This document shows, in pieces, positions 18,123-25,739 of a stretch of DNA of 42,207 nucleotides. Made by a program: the position numbers and the translations under genes. The DNA lies in NCBI GenBank assembly GCA_021787735.1, contig JAJYLL010000037.1, forward strand, positions 1 to 42,207, read 5' to 3'. Below the pieces are notes generated by a model. The model had not been told where the DNA came from, made no database searches, and saw only the letters and a list, made by a program, of their open reading frames with translations. The stretch is from Acidobacteriota bacterium. Lineage in GTDB: Bacteria; Acidobacteriota; Terriglobia; UBA7540. Position 1 is the stretch's first letter; each line of letters opens with the position of its first letter.

Positions 18123-18491
18123 GAGAGGCTGGCCGGAATTGGAAGTTTCTTGAATCACAAAGCCTGGGACATGCATCTGATCAAACTGGGGTGTCCGGCG
18201 GCGGGCACGTGAGACCGTTTGATGGAATTGTAAATATCAAGCCCGAATATAGTGAGCTGGAATCTGAGGTCTCAGCGTAGAAGGCAGCATATTCCGTCCA
18301 ACCCGGAAGCATGTGCCGACAGAGAATTTCTGGTATATATTATATGTAAGTTATGTAAAACTTTGCATATATCCGTTCGTGAGACAGTGGTAGTTTGCAA
18401 TATTAAACTGTTTTGGTCTTTGAATTTGTAACTATATTTTAAAGAGACCATCCCGGTGGGTTCTAAACCAGTGTGAAGAAAGGAGCTCTCG
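18123..18491. other. AT-rich leader upstream of the radical SAM gene
   Basis: These 369 bases contain no gene. The part from about 18330 to 18445 is strikingly AT-rich for this genome and includes several TATA-like hexamers (GGTATATATTATATG, TTGCATATAT, ACTATATTTTAAAG). It is very likely the promoter region of the gene at 18492, but I cannot choose a single -35/-10 pair. Confidence 0.45.
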
Positions 18492-19793
18492 ATGGCAGAA
18501 GTAGAGAATTTGGAACGCCGTACTGGCGCTTCCGTGCCGGTTCGAGTGGATGTCCAATTGCACGATCTGTTGATGAAGCCCAAAACAGGGCCGACAGCAA
18601 CACCTCCTCTGCAACCGAAATCCCGCTCCGAGGAATCGCAGGCTCTCATGCTGCCGGAGCCCGTTTACCCACAGCACCCGCTTCCCGAAGGTGTGGACTT
18701 TAACGAGAGGCAGTACCAGAATATTAACACCAAGCGGGCCTTTAAGTGCTGGGCCCTGCCCTTTGTAAAGTCCCGTTTTCGCGCTTCGGAACTGCGGCCG
18801 ATCATCGCCTACCTCTTCACCGAGTTCAAGTGCAACGTTGATTGCCACTACTGCTGGTCGTATAACAACGACGTGAAAGGCATGACGGAAGACATGGCAC
18901 GCCGATCCATCGACTGGCTGGAGTCAACCGGATGCCGCGTGCTGGCGCTGATGGGCGGCGAGCCTTTGCTGCGGCCAGGATTCATCCATAAGGTTGTTTA
19001 CTACGCCGCCAAGAAGGGCTTCTACGTCTACCTGCCCACCAACGGCCGGCTGATGCGTCCCGAAGTAATAGACCGGGTCGGCGATGCCGGTATCGGAATC
19101 GTCAATCTGGCCATCGATTGCGTGGAAGAGAAACCGGGCCTGCCCAAGGCGCTGAACCGAATCCGGCCCTACTTCGATTATCTGATCAAGCGCCAGCGGC
19201 ACTACGGTTACACGGTAATGATGAACATCAACATCACCCACATCAATCAGGATGATGTGAAAGAACTCACCGAAATCGCGCGCGCAAATGGCATCGCCAC
19301 CGACTACCACCTGAACGAAGCTCCAATGTTCGAGCAGGACCACTTTAAGCACCTGGATGACAACACCACTTACCTGACGCCAGACGACTTCCCGAAGGTG
19401 GACGCGCTGCTCGATTATCTCATCGACAAGAGCCGCCAGGGCTACAAGATGGCCAACCCGCAGCAGCATATGCACGACATGAAAAAGTTGATGCGCGGGA
19501 AGGTGAAACCCTGGCCATGCCGTGCGGGACAGAACAACCTGATCATCCGGCCCGCGGGCACGTTGGCGCCCTGTTTCCCCATGTATTCCTCCACCTACGA
19601 CTGGGGGACCGTTGGGGACCACAAATTCGACGTCCACCAACTCGACGAGATGAAGAAGACGTGCTCGACCACGTGCCTTTCCACGTGCAACTACATCTTG
19701 TCGCACTGCTATGACACCTCACGCGTAATTCGCTGGGGCCTGAAGCAGGCGCTTCACGGGTTCCGCGGTGTGAGCGGCCACTTCGAGGATTAG
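18492..19793 (+). CDS. Radical SAM protein with C-terminal SPASM-like cysteine cluster
   Basis: A 433-residue radical S-adenosylmethionine enzyme. After about 105 non-conserved residues, FTEFKCNVDCHYCW supplies the CxxxCxxC motif (Cys114, Cys118, Cys121) that binds the catalytic 4Fe-4S cluster; LMGGEPLLRPG is the SAM-binding GGE-type motif. The C-terminal quarter holds further cysteines (WPCRAGQ, LAPCFPMYSS, and a run of Cys in TCSTTCLSTCNYILSHCYD), the pattern of an auxiliary-cluster SPASM or twitch domain. Such enzymes modify peptides, sugars or lipids. No precursor peptide or partner is recognisable next to it, so the substrate is unknown. AAAGGAG lies 7 bases before the ATG. It has its own AT-rich leader and its own terminator, so it is a single-gene unit. 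Confidence 0.88.
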   Translation: MAEVENLERRTGASVPVRVDVQLHDLLMKPKTGPTATPPLQPKSRSEESQALMLPEPVYPQHPLPEGVDFNERQYQNINTKRAFKCWALPFVKSRFRASELRPIIAYLFTEFKCNVDCHYCWSYNNDVKGMTEDMARRSIDWLESTGCRVLALMGGEPLLRPGFIHKVVYYAAKKGFYVYLPTNGRLMRPEVIDRVGDAGIGIVNLAIDCVEEKPGLPKALNRIRPYFDYLIKRQRHYGYTVMMNINITHINQDDVKELTEIARANGIATDYHLNEAPMFEQDHFKHLDDNTTYLTPDDFPKVDALLDYLIDKSRQGYKMANPQQHMHDMKKLMRGKVKPWPCRAGQNNLIIRPAGTLAPCFPMYSSTYDWGTVGDHKFDVHQLDEMKKTCSTTCLSTCNYILSHCYDTSRVIRWGLKQALHGFRGVSGHFED

Positions 19794-19862
19794 GACCGGC
19801 TTGGCGCTTCCGCAGGCGGGGGTACATCGCCGGAAGCCAATCAAAGAATAGAGGTCACCTTG

Positions 19863-19895
19863 AAGGTCGGTTGTGCATCAACCGGCCTTTTCTTT
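19863..19895 (+). terminator. Rho-independent terminator of the radical SAM gene
   Basis: AAGGTCGGTTG (19863-19873) pairs with CAACCGGCCTT (19879-19889) through 11 base pairs, one of them a G-U wobble, around the loop TGCAT. A T-rich tail (TTCTTT) follows. It sits 70 bases after the stop codon. Confidence 0.88.
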
Positions 19896-20127
19896 AGGTC
19901 TCCACTTATTTCCATCCACGCAAGTTCCACACGGGCCGCTGCTGCTGCGCCTTTGACAGCGCTCGTTTATTCCTCTTTCAACTCGGCGACCGAAACCTCG
20001 TCTTGATCCATGCCATGCTTGCCTACCATTCTCCTTGGCAGGGCAGGCCTTCACAGACCGCGGTCCCTTTGCCCCAAAACAGCAGCTCGCCAAGGTTTGC
20101 ACTTCAGGCACATTCCCAAACAGCAGG

Positions 20128-20133
20128 TATAAT
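20128..20133 (+). promoter_or_regulatory. -10 element (TATAAT) for the exported glycosidase-like gene
   Basis: A perfect TATAAT, without a good -35 at the usual distance. The implied transcription start near 20140 supports translation from ATG 20176 rather than any start further upstream. Confidence 0.4.
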
Positions 20134-20175
20134 ACAGTCTCTGATTTCTCACGTTTTATGCCGTTGGGGGCATGT

Positions 20176-21420
20176 ATGAGGGTCCGGTTTTGGGTTGCTT
20201 TGATTGTGTTTCTTCTAAGTGGCGAGGCAATGTCGGCATGTGCGCAGAGTTTCGTAGAGCCACCGCAGATCTCTCCACGCGATTTTGCTCTGATGGCCTG
20301 GGACCAGTCGCCGTCTGATCCGCACCAGCTTGATCTGATGCGGCAGGCCGGGTTGAACATTTCGGGATTCTGCTCGCCGGGCGAACTCGGTCTGGTGCAG
20401 GCCGCGAAGCTGTCCTGTTTTGTTACAAGCGACCGGGCGAACGGTTACGACTGGACCGAAATGCCTGACAAAAAGGAACTCAGAGAAAAGATCGACGCCT
20501 TGGTCCAAGAGGTCCGGGACTATCCTGCGGCTTTGGGATTTTTCCTCCGCGACGAGCCGAATACCACGCTGATGCCGGGCCTGGCCAGCGTCGCGTCGAT
20601 GCTGCGACAAGCGATGCCACGAGCATGGGCTTACGTCAACCTGTTGCCAAATTATGCGACGGACGCGCAACTGGGAGCGCCAACCTACGATGCCTATGTG
20701 CAAAAGTTCGTGGAACTAGTCCACCCGCCGTTGCTAAGTTACGACAACTATTCGCTGTTTAACGGTGAAATGCTGGGCCGCTTCTACACCAACCTCGCAA
20801 CCATCCGGCGCGAGTCACAAAAGGCCGGCATCCCGTTCTGGAACGTGATCCTTGCCAACAGCCACTTCAGTTACATGGAACCGAGTGACGCCACGCTGCG
20901 CCTGCAGGCCTACAGCACCATTGCTTACGGCGGGCGTGGCATAGAGTACTTTACTTATTTTTCTCCGAAGGTCGGCAACTTCAGGTTGGCGCCGGTGGAC
21001 CACTTCGGCCACCGCACGGCCACTTGGTACATGCTGAGGCGGTTGAACGACCAGATTCGCACACTGGCACCCTGGTTGATCAAGCTGCACAGCACGGGCG
21101 TTTATCATTCCGCTCCGCTGCCGGAAGGTACGATGCCCATCGAAAAGAGCAAACTGGTGAAGCAAGTGCGGGCGACCACCTTTCAGAGTCCTCCCATTGC
21201 CCCCAAATACCTGATTGGCGAGTTCAGGGACGCCGAGGGCCGTCCCTTCCTGATGATCGTTAACAAATCCCTGAGATTTTCAATGCGCTACGCGATCGAC
21301 CTTAAAGATCAGAACCAGCACCTCGTTCTGATTTCTCCATACACCGGGCAGCCAGTTTCTCTGGTTGGAGAAATGAACTGGCTGGCGCCGGGCGCCGGCG
21401 CGCTGCTTGAGGTTAAGTAG
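20176..21420 (+). CDS. Exported glycoside hydrolase-like TIM-barrel protein
   Basis: A 414-residue protein with a signal peptide (MRVRF, then WVALIVFLLSGEAMSACAQS). The mature part reads like a TIM-barrel glycosidase: RQAGLNISGFCSPGEL near the start, ALGFFLRDEPNTTLMPGLA with a DEP motif where family members carry an acidic active-site residue, AYVNLLPNYATDAQL, LLSYDNYSLF, and IAYGGRGIEYFTYFSP, ending in a small beta domain (VLISPYTGQPVSLV). The family resembles uncharacterised exported beta-galactosidase-like proteins. Substrate is unknown. The ATG has a weak ribosome-binding site. The gene is followed by a REP-like hairpin and then lipA, which has its own promoter. Confidence 0.65.
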   Translation: MRVRFWVALIVFLLSGEAMSACAQSFVEPPQISPRDFALMAWDQSPSDPHQLDLMRQAGLNISGFCSPGELGLVQAAKLSCFVTSDRANGYDWTEMPDKKELREKIDALVQEVRDYPAALGFFLRDEPNTTLMPGLASVASMLRQAMPRAWAYVNLLPNYATDAQLGAPTYDAYVQKFVELVHPPLLSYDNYSLFNGEMLGRFYTNLATIRRESQKAGIPFWNVILANSHFSYMEPSDATLRLQAYSTIAYGGRGIEYFTYFSPKVGNFRLAPVDHFGHRTATWYMLRRLNDQIRTLAPWLIKLHSTGVYHSAPLPEGTMPIEKSKLVKQVRATTFQSPPIAPKYLIGEFRDAEGRPFLMIVNKSLRFSMRYAIDLKDQNQHLVLISPYTGQPVSLVGEMNWLAPGAGALLEVK

Positions 21421-21440
21421 CGGGAGGCGGACGCGGGTCC

Positions 21441-21488
21441 GTAGCGGCGAGCTTACCTCGCCATCTGGCGGCGTAAAGCCGCCGCTAC
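21441..21488. repeat. REP-like GCGGCG hairpin repeat, copy 2
   Basis: GTAGCGGCG (21441-21449) is the reverse complement of CGCCGCTAC (21480-21488), so the element folds into an imperfect hairpin. Positions 21467-21487 match 7383-7403 exactly in reverse complement over 21 bases. It lies between the glycosidase-like gene and lipA. Confidence 0.65.
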
Positions 21489-21510
21489 GCCAGCCGCAAA
21501 GCTCCCCCGG

Positions 21511-21539
21511 TTGTCCGCACTTGCTGTTCAAGCTAGAAT
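21511..21539 (+). promoter_or_regulatory. Sigma-70-type promoter of lipA
   Basis: TTGTCC (21511-21516, four of six to consensus) and TAGAAT (21534-21539, five of six) are exactly 17 bases apart. The expected transcription start, near 21546, is only about six bases before the lipA ATG. Confidence 0.55.
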
Positions 21540-21551
21540 GAAACTTTAACG

Positions 21552-22445
21552 ATGGCGGATCTGATCCAAATCGGCTCGAATTCACGTCCGGCGCGGCGAC
21601 CGGAGTGGCTGAAGGTGCGAATTCCTTCCGGCGAGAATTACTTTGAGCTGAAGGGCCTGATGCGCGGGCTCAAGTTGCACACGGTGTGCGAAAGCGCGCG
21701 TTGCCCCAACATTGCCGAGTGCTGGCACCACCGGACAGCGACCTTTATGATTCTGGGCGAGCTATGCACTCGCCGCTGCGGCTTTTGCGCTGTACCCAAG
21801 GGACTGCCGACCGGTCAGGTGGATTGGGCGGAGCCTGAACGCGTTGCCGAGGCCGCCGAAAACATGGGGCTCAAGTACATCGTGGTCACATCGGTGGACC
21901 GCGACGACCTGAAAGACGGCGGCTCAACCCTATTTGCACAAACGATTGAAGCCCTGCGGCGACGGGTTGAAGGCTGCAAAGTCGAGGTCCTCATCCCGGA
22001 CTTTCGCGGCTCAGATGAAGCCCTTGCCACCGTGCTCAAGGCTCGGCCGGACATCCTGAATCACAATATTGAAACCGTCCCGCGGATGTACCCTGTGGCA
22101 AGGCGCGGTTCCCGCTACGAGCGGTCGCTTCGACTGCTGCAGCATTCGCGCGAAATCGCTCCCTCCATTCCCACAAAATCCGGCCTGATGGTAGGCCTAG
22201 GTGAAACCATGGAAGAGCTTTTCGGCGTGCTCGCCGACCTTGCCGGGGTGGGCGTTGATATCGTCACGATCGGGCAATACCTGCGGCCCTCAGGCCAGCA
22301 GTTGCCGGTGGCGCGCTTCTACACTCCAAAAGAATTCGCAGCTCTGAATCAGGAAGGCCTGCGGCGCGGTATCCGGCACGTGGAGTCCGGGCCGCTTGTA
22401 CGCAGTTCCTACCATGCCCACGAACAGTCTTCGTCTCTCGATTAA
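21552..22445 (+). CDS. lipA: Lipoyl synthase
   Basis: LipA is a radical SAM enzyme that inserts two sulfur atoms into the octanoyl chain of lipoyl-domain proteins. The 297-residue protein has both clusters: the auxiliary one in CESARCPNIAECW and the radical SAM CxxxCxxC in CTRRCGFCAV. Other signatures are YIVVTSVDRDDLKDGGS, NHNIETVPRMYP, KSGLMVGLGE and the end motif SGPLVRSSYHA with the conserved sulfur-site serine region. The ATG at 21552 has no Shine-Dalgarno, and the promoter predicts a nearly leaderless message. lipB and the lipoylated dehydrogenase genes are not in the window. Confidence 0.96.
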   Translation: MADLIQIGSNSRPARRPEWLKVRIPSGENYFELKGLMRGLKLHTVCESARCPNIAECWHHRTATFMILGELCTRRCGFCAVPKGLPTGQVDWAEPERVAEAAENMGLKYIVVTSVDRDDLKDGGSTLFAQTIEALRRRVEGCKVEVLIPDFRGSDEALATVLKARPDILNHNIETVPRMYPVARRGSRYERSLRLLQHSREIAPSIPTKSGLMVGLGETMEELFGVLADLAGVGVDIVTIGQYLRPSGQQLPVARFYTPKEFAALNQEGLRRGIRHVESGPLVRSSYHAHEQSSSLD

Positions 22446-22573
22446 GAGTTGAAGCAATAAGCGAACGATTCTTCTACGGGTAAAGCCATAACACAGAGAG
22501 CACAGAGGATTCCCGGTGTCCGCTGCGTTAATCGCTTTCAGGCGACAGAAAACACGGGGAAAAGCAAGAGCGA
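22446..22573. other. Convergent intergenic region with inverted repeat
   Basis: Between the stops of lipA and the TPR gene lies a cacagag-type stretch (around 22490-22508). TAATCGCT (22529-22536) is inverted as AGCGATTA (22569-22576), the latter overlapping the TPR stop codon. The long loop and lack of a T tract make a classical terminator doubtful. Confidence 0.35.
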
Positions 22574-23557
22574 TTATCGAATCCGTTCGCTCGGATACCG
22601 CAGCTTGAGCGCTTTTCGGGCGGCTTTGTAGAGGGCTTTACCCGCAACGGTTTCCTTGCCGCGTTCCTGATTTAAGACCTCGCGATAAAGCGCTTCGCCC
22701 TCCTCGGCGTGGCCCATGCGGATTTCCAAGCTTCCCACCATCAGCGTCCACAAACCGTTGCGCGGATACTGACTGCGCAACTCCTTGAAAAGTTCCAGTG
22801 ACTTTGCAAATTGATTTTCACTGCTGCGGGAATAATCCTTGGCCAAGTAGTAAAGCGCTTCACCGCGCGTCAGTTCGCCGTGTTTCGCAGCGTACTCGAT
22901 CTCCTGAAGGCCCCGCTCACGGCTCCCGCCCGGCAGGCCAATCATCCACCGCAGGAGTTTGACGATGGTCGGCAGGGTATCCACGAAGTAGTCGTAGAGT
23001 CCCAGCCCCGCATAAGCGTCGCGAAGGTTGGGATCTTTTTGCACAGCGGTGATCAGAAGCGACCGCATCTGTCTGGCCGCGCGTGCGGCCGCAAGATTGC
23101 TGTCGCGCATGGAAGCAAGCCTTCCAAGGAGGCCATAGGCCATCCCTTCGTACAGATAGTTCCTTGCCACGTCGCGATTAGCATTTCGATTCGCCCTCGC
23201 CTTAGCAATAGTTGTTGCAACAAGCTTGTTGAAAAGCGCGTCATAAGGTGACGAGGAATTGGGGCCGACCTCGAAGACGTCCGGATCGATCAGGTTCCCG
23301 GTAGTCAGATAGATTTTCCACCAGACAGCATCCGCTTCCATCAGATAGCCCAGCGCGGAATCAGGGTCCTCCACCTGGATTTTCTGAAAGACTACAATGG
23401 CCGCGTCGGGTTCACCGTTCATCAGCAGGTCGAGCCCCTGCTGCGCCACCTTGATCTGTTCTTCCGATGATGTCTGCGCGGGCGCTGCTGCACGGGCGGT
23501 GAAGCTGAAGGCAAGCAGGGACACGAGCAGAAGGAGCAGTGGGTTCATCGCTTTCAT
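22574..23557 (-). CDS. TPR-repeat protein with signal peptide
   Basis: A 327-residue protein with a signal peptide (MNPLLLLLVSLLAFSFTARA) followed by tetratricopeptide-like helices: GLDLLMNGEPDAAIVVFQKIQVEDPDSAL in parts, then AVQKDPNLRDAYAGLGLYDYFVDTLP and a C-terminal AEEGEALYREVLNQE. TPR arrays mediate protein contacts; the partner is unknown. Three in-frame starts are possible: GTG 23578, ATG 23557 and ATG 23548. I chose 23557; a GAGGA lies somewhat far upstream of it. The Rieske gene ends 93 bases upstream on the same strand, so co-expression is possible. Confidence 0.7.
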   Translation of the reverse strand: MKAMNPLLLLLVSLLAFSFTARAAAPAQTSSEEQIKVAQQGLDLLMNGEPDAAIVVFQKIQVEDPDSALGYLMEADAVWWKIYLTTGNLIDPDVFEVGPNSSSPYDALFNKLVATTIAKARANRNANRDVARNYLYEGMAYGLLGRLASMRDSNLAAARAARQMRSLLITAVQKDPNLRDAYAGLGLYDYFVDTLPTIVKLLRWMIGLPGGSRERGLQEIEYAAKHGELTRGEALYYLAKDYSRSSENQFAKSLELFKELRSQYPRNGLWTLMVGSLEIRMGHAEEGEALYREVLNQERGKETVAGKALYKAARKALKLRYPSERIR

Positions 23558-23650
23558 GTATGTGGGAGCTTTCCTCACGAACCCGTCGCCTCGGCTGAAT
23601 GATTTCCTGTTGGTCCGGTTCTTTTGGATGCTAAAAGCAGAAGATATACC

Positions 23651-23986
23651 TTATGAACCTGGCCGCTTGAGCCAGCCGACCAGAATATCCTGCCCCTCCA
23701 CGCGGACTTCATAGGCCGAGATGGAGTGTCCACCGGGATGATCGGGCAGGCCCGTCCGCACATCAAAAGTCCATCCATGCCACGGGCACTTGATCACGCA
23801 GCCTTCCAGGTGGCCGCTCGGCAGAGGCCCTCCCATGTGGGGACACACAGCATTCACTGCGTGGAATTGCCCTTCCACATTGCACAGGGCCATGGGTTTA
23901 TCATGAACCACGATGTGCCGGACAGACCTCGAGGGGACCTCCTGCGTGGTTGCGACTTTGACTAAAGAAGGTGGTCGTTTACTCAT
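23651..23986 (-). CDS. Rieske [2Fe-2S] ferredoxin
   Basis: A 111-residue single-domain Rieske protein. CPHMGG (Cys48, His50) and CPWHGW (Cys67, His70) provide the two Cys and two His that bind the 2Fe-2S cluster, with the usual 16-residue spacing between the motifs. Small Rieske ferredoxins donate electrons to oxygenases or, like NirD, serve reductases; no such enzyme is adjacent. The gene begins 4 bases after the stop of the membrane-protein gene at 23991, so the two are translationally coupled and may act together at the membrane. Confidence 0.92.
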   Translation of the reverse strand: MSKRPPSLVKVATTQEVPSRSVRHIVVHDKPMALCNVEGQFHAVNAVCPHMGGPLPSGHLEGCVIKCPWHGWTFDVRTGLPDHPGGHSISAYEVRVEGQDILVGWLKRPGS

Positions 23987-23990
23987 CGCT

Positions 23991-24956
23991 CTAATCCGAA
24001 CCAGCGGTGGAGGACCAGGAAACCTGCTCGCCCTGCCGCGACTGGAGTAGTCTGCTTCCTAGGACTTTCACCGATTCAAACATGACGAAACATTCTACAG
24101 CAAACGCCGGAAACCCAAGGAATCCGGGCAGCGGCATTTCAAAAATCTTCCACCCTTGAAGAATGGGAAAGATGTAGAGCCACCGTGCCGTGGCCCAGTA
24201 ATTCCAGAACTCCCAGAAGACACCACAGACAAGACCGCCCGCCATGAAGCTCCAGAAAAGCGACGAATCGCCCTTTTCCCAGTCGCGCATGAGCGATCGG
24301 CCTCCCCAAGCGTAATTCAGCGGATCGAGCAGCGGCACAAAACCCACCCAGACCGGCGCAAACAGGTATTGCCCGAAGCCTACCGGAACCAGCACAGGCA
24401 GAGTGAGAAACAGGGCGCCCACCAGAACCAGTACCCTTCGGTAAGCCAGGCTGAAAGGGGCGTGGGGACGGATGGGCCTGCTGAAGAGGCCCATCGCCCG
24501 AAGCAAATCCGCCGTTTCAAAAATGGCCGGCCAGATTGTCGCAAACGACCAGGCATACCCGAAACTGCGTAGGGCCACGTTCGACGGGAGCCCCACGTAA
24601 GTCCAGTTCTGCATCCGCAAGTTGTAGGCCTCAAAGATCAGCCAAAGGGGAACGGACGTCAGCGCCAGAAGCAGGAACTCTCGGAGCGAATCCGACAGGC
24701 GCGACGAACCTTTCAAGCTATATACGGCGGCATCGGCCATAAGAATGTAGCCCGTCCAGCACAAGGGAGTAAAAAAGGTGGAGATCCATCCCACGTGAAA
24801 AACCAGCAAGTTCTCAAAGAGGACAAGCATCACCAGTCCCGCCCAGCCCCACAGGCGGAACCCCCCGACCTTTGGTCCGCTGAAAAACCTTAAGCTCAGA
24901 AACCCAACCGTAACGCCAACCAGGGCCATTCCAACGGGCAGATGTGCGCTGTTCAT
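23991..24956 (-). CDS. Polytopic membrane protein with internal repeat, unknown
   Basis: A 321-residue hydrophobic protein with about eight membrane helices. I do not recognise a named family. Two segments resemble each other: IFEAYNLRMQNWTYV (about 105-119) and FWEFWNYWATARWLYIF (about 249-265) share the plan E-x-aromatic-N ... W-x-Y at the end of a helix, which suggests an internal duplication with paired acidic/aromatic sites inside the membrane. Carotenoid-cyclase-type membrane enzymes have a broadly similar two-fold plan, but I cannot show homology. The start ATG has GTGAGGTG upstream. It is coupled to the Rieske gene just downstream, which hints at a membrane redox or oxygenase role. 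Confidence 0.75.
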   Translation of the reverse strand: MNSAHLPVGMALVGVTVGFLSLRFFSGPKVGGFRLWGWAGLVMLVLFENLLVFHVGWISTFFTPLCWTGYILMADAAVYSLKGSSRLSDSLREFLLLALTSVPLWLIFEAYNLRMQNWTYVGLPSNVALRSFGYAWSFATIWPAIFETADLLRAMGLFSRPIRPHAPFSLAYRRVLVLVGALFLTLPVLVPVGFGQYLFAPVWVGFVPLLDPLNYAWGGRSLMRDWEKGDSSLFWSFMAGGLVCGVFWEFWNYWATARWLYIFPILQGWKIFEMPLPGFLGFPAFAVECFVMFESVKVLGSRLLQSRQGEQVSWSSTAGSD

Positions 24957-25189
24957 AGCACCTCACTATCTGGAATGCCAGCTTACCAGCAGGATATAGG
25001 GTGCGAGAGACGATTGCAATCAACGAGAATGGCATTGGATGAGGGCTGGGGGGTACAATTGGCCCAGCCATCGGTCCAATGACCGTATTTGATGATTTGA
25101 ACCCCACCGGCTTTGCCTTGCAGTATCTTACTGGGGGGCATGGTGATTCTAAGAGAATGCGGCAACATACCCTCGACCGTGCGTGTTTG

Positions 25190-25198
25190 TGATATATT
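25190..25198 (+). promoter_or_regulatory. Extended -10 promoter element for the YqeY gene
   Basis: TGATATATT is an extended -10. Transcription would begin near 25205 and the 24-base leader contains AAAGGA before ATG 25229. The rest of the 270-base divergent region holds a 7-base-pair GGCTGGG/CCCAGCC hairpin at 25044-25069 of unknown meaning. Confidence 0.4.
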
Positions 25199-25228
25199 CG
25201 CCGGGAGTTCTCATAAAGGATTCTGCTA

Positions 25229-25678
25229 ATGACATTAGCCGAAAAAGTGGAAAAAGACCTGGTGGCGGCCATGAAGGCAAGGGAAGAGCTTCGGCTCTCC
25301 GTGTTGCGTATGGCCAAAACCGCCCTCAAGAACAAACAGGTTGAACTCGGCAAGCCGCTCAGCGACGAACAGGCCATGGCCGTGCTGCGGACGCTGGTCA
25401 AGCAGCGGCGCGATTCCGTGGACCAGTTCCGCAAGGGCGGCCGCGAAGACCTGGCCACCAAAGAGGAAGCGGAAACGGAAATTCTGCAGGCTTACCTGCC
25501 CGCTGAGGCCAGCGAAGAAGAAATCAGCGATGCCATCGCTGCAGCCATTGTGGAGACCGGCGCTGCAGGGCCACAGGATCTGGGCAAAGTCATGAAAGCC
25601 GCCATGCAGAAACTGGCGGGCAAGAACGCTGACGGCAAGCGCGTCAACCAGATGGTTCGCGCTAAACTTGGCGGATAG
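25229..25678 (+). CDS. yqeY: GatB/YqeY domain protein
   Basis: A 149-residue YqeY-family protein, full length. The domain, shared with the tail of the amidotransferase subunit GatB, is thought to bind tRNA; free-standing YqeY function is unknown. Typical stretches are VEKDLVAAMKAREELRLSVLRM, the basic VKQRRDSVDQFRKGGREDLA, AETEILQAYLPAEASEEEI and the closing LAGKNADGKRVNQMVRAKL. Start ATG 25229 has AAAGGA 8 bases upstream. It often sits near rpsU, dnaG or rpoD; here none is present. Confidence 0.93.
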   Translation: MTLAEKVEKDLVAAMKAREELRLSVLRMAKTALKNKQVELGKPLSDEQAMAVLRTLVKQRRDSVDQFRKGGREDLATKEEAETEILQAYLPAEASEEEISDAIAAAIVETGAAGPQDLGKVMKAAMQKLAGKNADGKRVNQMVRAKLGG

Positions 25679-25739
25679 CCTCAGCACTGGCCGGACCACC
25701 CTAAGGAATATCCTTTCTGGAATTTTGTGGACGTGAATC

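Noticed and set aside
18492..19793. Hopanoid-associated radical SAM protein HpnH
   Set aside because: HpnH lacks this C-terminal cysteine-rich region and is shorter; no hopanoid gene is nearby.
25044..25069. GGCTGGG/CCCAGCC hairpin as terminator
   Set aside because: No T tract follows on either strand and it lies between divergent genes, where no terminator is needed.
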